A stretch of 64,000 nt of DNA, from the NCBI RefSeq assembly GCF_030686865.1, contig NZ_JAQYUS010000005.1, positions 62,001 to 126,000 on the forward strand, given 5' to 3'. Under the pieces are notes generated by a model that did not search any database, was not told where the DNA came from, and worked only from the letters and a program-made list of their open reading frames with translations. The position numbers and the translations under genes were made by a program. Below, one piece after another: positions 61,184-64,000 of this stretch. Within the stretch, counting starts at the first letter, position 1; every line of letters starts with the position of its first letter. Source of the stretch: Kaistella sp. SH40-3. GTDB taxonomy: Bacteria > Bacteroidota > Bacteroidia > Flavobacteriales > Weeksellaceae.

Positions 61184-62110
61184 ATGACCAACCCTTTATT
61201 TTACGCAAAGATTCTTTTGTTCGGCGAATACGGTATTATCGAAGATTCGCAGGGACTTACGCTACCGTATAGTTTTTATAAAGGAACTTTGAAGTTTTCT
61301 GATTTAGAAAGTGATTTCGAGGAAAAATCGAATGAATCACTTTTAAAATATTCAGAATATTTAAAGGATTTACAACTTCCGAAAACTTTTCAACTCGATA
61401 TTTCTAAGTTCAAAAAAGATATTAAGAAAGGTCTGTTCTTCGATTCTAATATTCCGCAAGGATATGGTGTAGGAAGTTCAGGTGCTTTGGTTGCAGCAAT
61501 TTTCGAAAAATACTCGTTAAAAAGTTACGGGCCGGAGCAGGTTTCTAAAGACGAACTTAAAAATCTTAGAACTATTTTTGGTCAAATGGAAAGTTATTTC
61601 CACGGAAAAAGTTCAGGAATTGATCCACTGATTTGTTACATGAATCTTCCGATTCTTATTGAAAGCAAAGATAGTGTAGAGAAGGTTTCTGTGCCAGCAA
61701 GTCATGAAGGAAAAGGAGCGATTTTCTTAATCGATTCAGGAATGACTGGAGAAACTGGACCAATGGTTCAAATCTTCTTCGAAAAAATGAAAACCGAAGG
61801 TTTCCGTAAAACGATGAAAGAAGAGTTTATCCGTTACAACAATGCCTGTATCGATGCTTTCCTGAAAAAAGAAATGACGCCACTTTTCAGAAATTTAAAA
61901 AGTCTTTCTGTATGGGCATACGAACATTTCAAACCAATGATTCCTGAAAGTATTTATAATGCCTGGAAAAAAGGTTTAGATACCAATGCGTATTACCTTA
62001 AACTCTGCGGAAGTGGAGGTGGCGGTTATATTTTGGGTTTCACCAAAGACTATCAGAAAGCAGAAAAAATGCTCGAAGGTTTTCATAAAGAAGTAATTTA
62101 TCGGTTTTAG
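61184..62110 (+). CDS. GHMP-family kinase, mevalonate-kinase-like
   Basis: This 308-aa protein starts FYAKILLFGEYGII and has the GHMP ATP-binding loop NIPQGYGVGSSGALVAAI (about residues 90-107). FHGKSSGIDPLICY contains the Ser/Asp active-site region, and KLCGSGGGGYILGF is the C-terminal GHMP motif. Several Flavobacteriia make isoprenoids through mevalonate and encode such a kinase. The mevalonate substrate is inferred from this and from the neighbouring prenyltransferase gene, not proven by sequence. Confidence 0.8.
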   Translation: MTNPLFYAKILLFGEYGIIEDSQGLTLPYSFYKGTLKFSDLESDFEEKSNESLLKYSEYLKDLQLPKTFQLDISKFKKDIKKGLFFDSNIPQGYGVGSSGALVAAIFEKYSLKSYGPEQVSKDELKNLRTIFGQMESYFHGKSSGIDPLICYMNLPILIESKDSVEKVSVPASHEGKGAIFLIDSGMTGETGPMVQIFFEKMKTEGFRKTMKEEFIRYNNACIDAFLKKEMTPLFRNLKSLSVWAYEHFKPMIPESIYNAWKKGLDTNAYYLKLCGSGGGGYILGFTKDYQKAEKMLEGFHKEVIYRF

Positions 62111-62180
62111 ATAAATTGCGCAAGTCGGAAGCCACCAATCAAAATTCAATTTTAATTTAGAAGTTAGTGACTTACGGTCT

Positions 62181-63077
62181 ATGAAAAATCCCTTATTTTA
62201 TCGATTTTCACAGTTCATTGCCTTTCTTATGGGCGCGCGGGTTTTCGTGACTTTACTACTTACTTTTGCTTTATATGTTTCTACTTTTTTTCTCTTTAAT
62301 CAAGAAGAAAGTTTGAGAAATTTCGTCTTTGATTTTAGAGTTCACGGCATTATTTTCTGTTCTATTTTAAGCATTCTGGCTGGCGGAATTATCAATCAAT
62401 TTTACGATCGGGAAAAGGATCAGGTTACAAAACCATTCAGAACAAGAGTTCAGAATTTCCTGAAACAAAAATATTTCCTTTACGCTTATATTGTTCTGAA
62501 CACATTTTCGCTGGGAATTGCGGGAATGATTTCTATGCGGGTTTTCTTTTTCTTTTTAATCTATCAGTTCTTGATGTGGTTTTACAGTCATAAATTAAGT
62601 AAGTTATTGATTATTAATAATCTAACTTTTGTGAGTTTGTCTTTATATCCCTTTTTCGGAATGCTGTTTTACTATAAAACGTTTTCGCTGCACATCTTTT
62701 TAATGTCGATTTTTATCTTTTTAATGCTTTTAATTATTGATGTTATTAAAGATACTTTAACCAAAAACGCAGACAAAATTTTCGGATATTATACCATTCC
62801 CAACTATTTCAGCACTCAAGTTTCAAACACAATTATTGTAATTCTTTTAATTTTAGCTCAAATTTCTTCTGCATTAATCATTTTGAAAATGGGCTTGCAC
62901 AGCATCATGAGTTATTATTTTGTTGCCAGTATTTTCGTTCAGATCTGCTCTATTATTTTAGTTTTAAACAGAGCCAAATATTCGAAATTTGCTAATTTGA
63001 ATTTACTCAGAATCTGGATTTTTATTGGAATTATTTCAATGTTAGCAAATGGAATTCATCAGTACTATTTTTTCTAA
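62181..63077 (+). CDS. UbiA-superfamily prenyltransferase
   Basis: This 298-aa protein has eight to nine membrane helices. The first Asp-rich site reads GGIINQFYDREKDQVTKPFR, where the canonical motif is NDxxD. The second reads IDVIKDTLTKNADKIFGYYTIP (DxxxD-type). UbiA enzymes transfer prenyl groups to aromatic or glycerol acceptors (menaquinone, heme O or geranylgeranylglyceryl lipid types). The degenerate first motif keeps N, D and a spaced D, so metal binding is plausible. Acceptor unknown. It is 70 bp downstream of the GHMP kinase gene, likely the same transcript. Confidence 0.82.
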   Translation: MKNPLFYRFSQFIAFLMGARVFVTLLLTFALYVSTFFLFNQEESLRNFVFDFRVHGIIFCSILSILAGGIINQFYDREKDQVTKPFRTRVQNFLKQKYFLYAYIVLNTFSLGIAGMISMRVFFFFLIYQFLMWFYSHKLSKLLIINNLTFVSLSLYPFFGMLFYYKTFSLHIFLMSIFIFLMLLIIDVIKDTLTKNADKIFGYYTIPNYFSTQVSNTIIVILLILAQISSALIILKMGLHSIMSYYFVASIFVQICSIILVLNRAKYSKFANLNLLRIWIFIGIISMLANGIHQYYFF

Positions 63078-63201
63078 GTTTCAAGTTTAATCATTTTACT
63101 AAGTTTGTGAACTGATCATTTAGCAATACTTTTTTTTGAAGTTTATTGATTTTAAGGACTATCTTATTGCATTGCCGTATTTAAACAAATAAAAAATACC
63201 T

Positions 63202-63209
63202 TATCTTTG
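63202..63209 (+). promoter_or_regulatory. -7 element TATCTTTG for the RluB-like gene
   Basis: Exact TAnnTTTG match 19 nt before the ATG at 63229. Confidence 0.6.
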
Positions 63210-63228
63210 CAGATAAATTTTTCAGAAC

Positions 63229-64000
63229 ATGAGCAGAGACAGTAATGGTAATAAGAAGCCACGCATAAGCAAAATTTCTAATTCAGGAAGTTCCCCAAAA
63301 CCACGCGGAACAAAATCTACTCGTCCGCGAACTGAAAAACCAGTTGAGAGAAAAGAGCCTAAAGAACCGAAAGCACCAAGAGAACCAAGATTAATGTCTC
63401 AGTCGGAAGCGAAGTCTTACGAGAAAACATTTGATAAACCGACTTCCCGTAAAATGGGAAAAAGAATTGGAAAATCTTACGACAGCAGCAGTAAGTTTGA
63501 AAAAGGACCTTCAAAATCTGGAGTTAAAAAACCATATAAGAAACCTTTCGTTCCAGTTGATGAAGCGGAAAAAACACGTTCTTTTGTTCAAAAAAGAAGG
63601 TTTGATAAATTAGCCAAAGAAACGCCGAAAGAATCAATCCGATTAAATAAATATATCGCTAACTCAGGAATCTGTTCCCGTAGAGAAGCAGATGATTTGA
63701 TCACGCAAGGTCTTGTAGAAGTAAACGGGAAGCCTGTTACGGAGATGGGTTACCAAGTTCAGAAAACCGACAGAGTGGTTTTCGACGGACAGGGAATTAC
63801 GCCAGAGAAACCGGTTTACGTTTTATTGAACAAACCAAAAGGTTATATTTCTACTACAAAAGATGACAAAGCCAGAAAAACCGTTTTGGATTTGGTAGCA
63901 AACGCATCGCCTTACCGATTGTTCCCAGTAGGAAGATTAGACCGTTCTACAACCGGAGTAATCTTGTTAACGAATGATGGTCACATGACGAAGAAATTGA
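63229..64000 (+). CDS. rluB: RluB-type 23S rRNA pseudouridine synthase, 5' part (runs off the window)
   Basis: At least 257 codons are open from the ATG at 63229 to the window end. The first about 135 residues are a basic, Pro/Lys/Ser-rich, probably disordered extension (MSRDSNGNKKPRISKISNSG ... EPKEPKAPREPR). An S4 domain follows (IRLNKYIANSGICSRREADDLITQGLVEVNGKPV), then the RsuA/RluB catalytic domain with FPVGRLDRSTTGVILLTNDG (catalytic Asp). It isomerises uridine in 23S rRNA. It is a paralogue of the gene at 28302-29030. The exact site (U2605 for RluB) is inferred from subfamily resemblance. Confidence 0.85.
   Translation, partial: MSRDSNGNKKPRISKISNSGSSPKPRGTKSTRPRTEKPVERKEPKEPKAPREPRLMSQSEAKSYEKTFDKPTSRKMGKRIGKSYDSSSKFEKGPSKSGVKKPYKKPFVPVDEAEKTRSFVQKRRFDKLAKETPKESIRLNKYIANSGICSRREADDLITQGLVEVNGKPVTEMGYQVQKTDRVVFDGQGITPEKPVYVLLNKPKGYISTTKDDKARKTVLDLVANASPYRLFPVGRLDRSTTGVILLTNDGHMTKKL

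Noticed and set aside
1-64000. Prophage, integrative element or insertion sequence
   Set aside because: No transposase, integrase or phage structural gene was found on either strand; accessory genes are limited to small cassettes.

Overview
The window is chromosomal DNA of a low-GC member of the Bacteroidota, most likely class Flavobacteriia, family Weeksellaceae (Chryseobacterium/Kaistella type). The evidence is family content (DUF3098, DUF2490, TIGR02757, fused CcsBA, a subclass A2-like beta-lactamase, a mevalonate-kinase-like GHMP kinase), weak or absent Shine-Dalgarno sequences, and repeated Bacteroidota -7 promoter elements of the form TAnnTTTG just upstream of starts. There is no transposase, prophage, CRISPR array or rRNA operon. 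One tRNA, Arg(CCT), is present.

Layout. 1-8.7 kb: 5' end of glucokinase, tRNA-Arg, a UvrA paralogue, a DUF2490 barrel, dnaN, pheT and a META-domain lipoprotein. 8.7-15.6 kb: a minus-strand run with a Gfo/Idh/MocA oxidoreductase, an alpha/beta-hydrolase lipoprotein, two M23 peptidases flanking a class A beta-lactamase, 3-hydroxybutyryl-CoA dehydrogenase and a polytopic membrane protein. 15.7-29 kb: mostly plus-strand housekeeping genes (pcm, ccsBA, rnz, a ParD/ParE-type toxin-antitoxin pair, TIGR02757, rsmA on minus, ftsX, DUF3098, uppP, truB, rluF). 29-34 kb: minus-strand HD hydrolase, DUF1003 protein, phhB and a P-type Ca2+ ATPase that is GC-rich for this window.

34.6-36.9 kb: a very AT-rich, stop/start-overlapping pair, a DUF262 (ParB/Srx-like) protein and a HEPN protein with an intact R-x4-H motif. 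This is the best candidate for an under-described defence or conflict system. It lies between the ATPase and a complete fatty-acid beta-oxidation operon (marR-fadN-fadA-fadE, 37.0-43.5 kb). That operon carries an inserted four-helix-bundle gene, interrupted by an in-frame amber codon and bounded by 37-bp direct repeats.

43.7-64 kb: a FecCD/ATPase ABC pair, a TlpA-like thioredoxin, a 2Fe-2S flavin reductase, sanA, udk, divIC, a methylmalonyl-CoA mutase small-subunit homologue, a THUMP-like methyltransferase, an M20 dipeptidase, an SDR, etfBA, a DUF151-UVR protein, a nucleoside MFS carrier, acetyl-CoA acetyltransferase, a UMF1-type MFS protein, a GHMP kinase, a UbiA prenyltransferase, and the 5' part of an RluB-like pseudouridine synthase.

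Regulatory link. An 18-bp perfect palindrome, TACTATGCATGCATAGTA, occurs upstream of marR-fadNAE and again, identical, upstream of etfBA about 11 kb away. A one-base-changed 16-bp core abuts the marR -7 element. This predicts one MarR-family regulon joining acyl-CoA oxidation with the electron-transfer flavoprotein that accepts its electrons. Several short dispersed repeats (a ~70-bp dyad element, AACCTTGnCAAGGTT palindromes, a 23-bp G-rich tandem) are also described.
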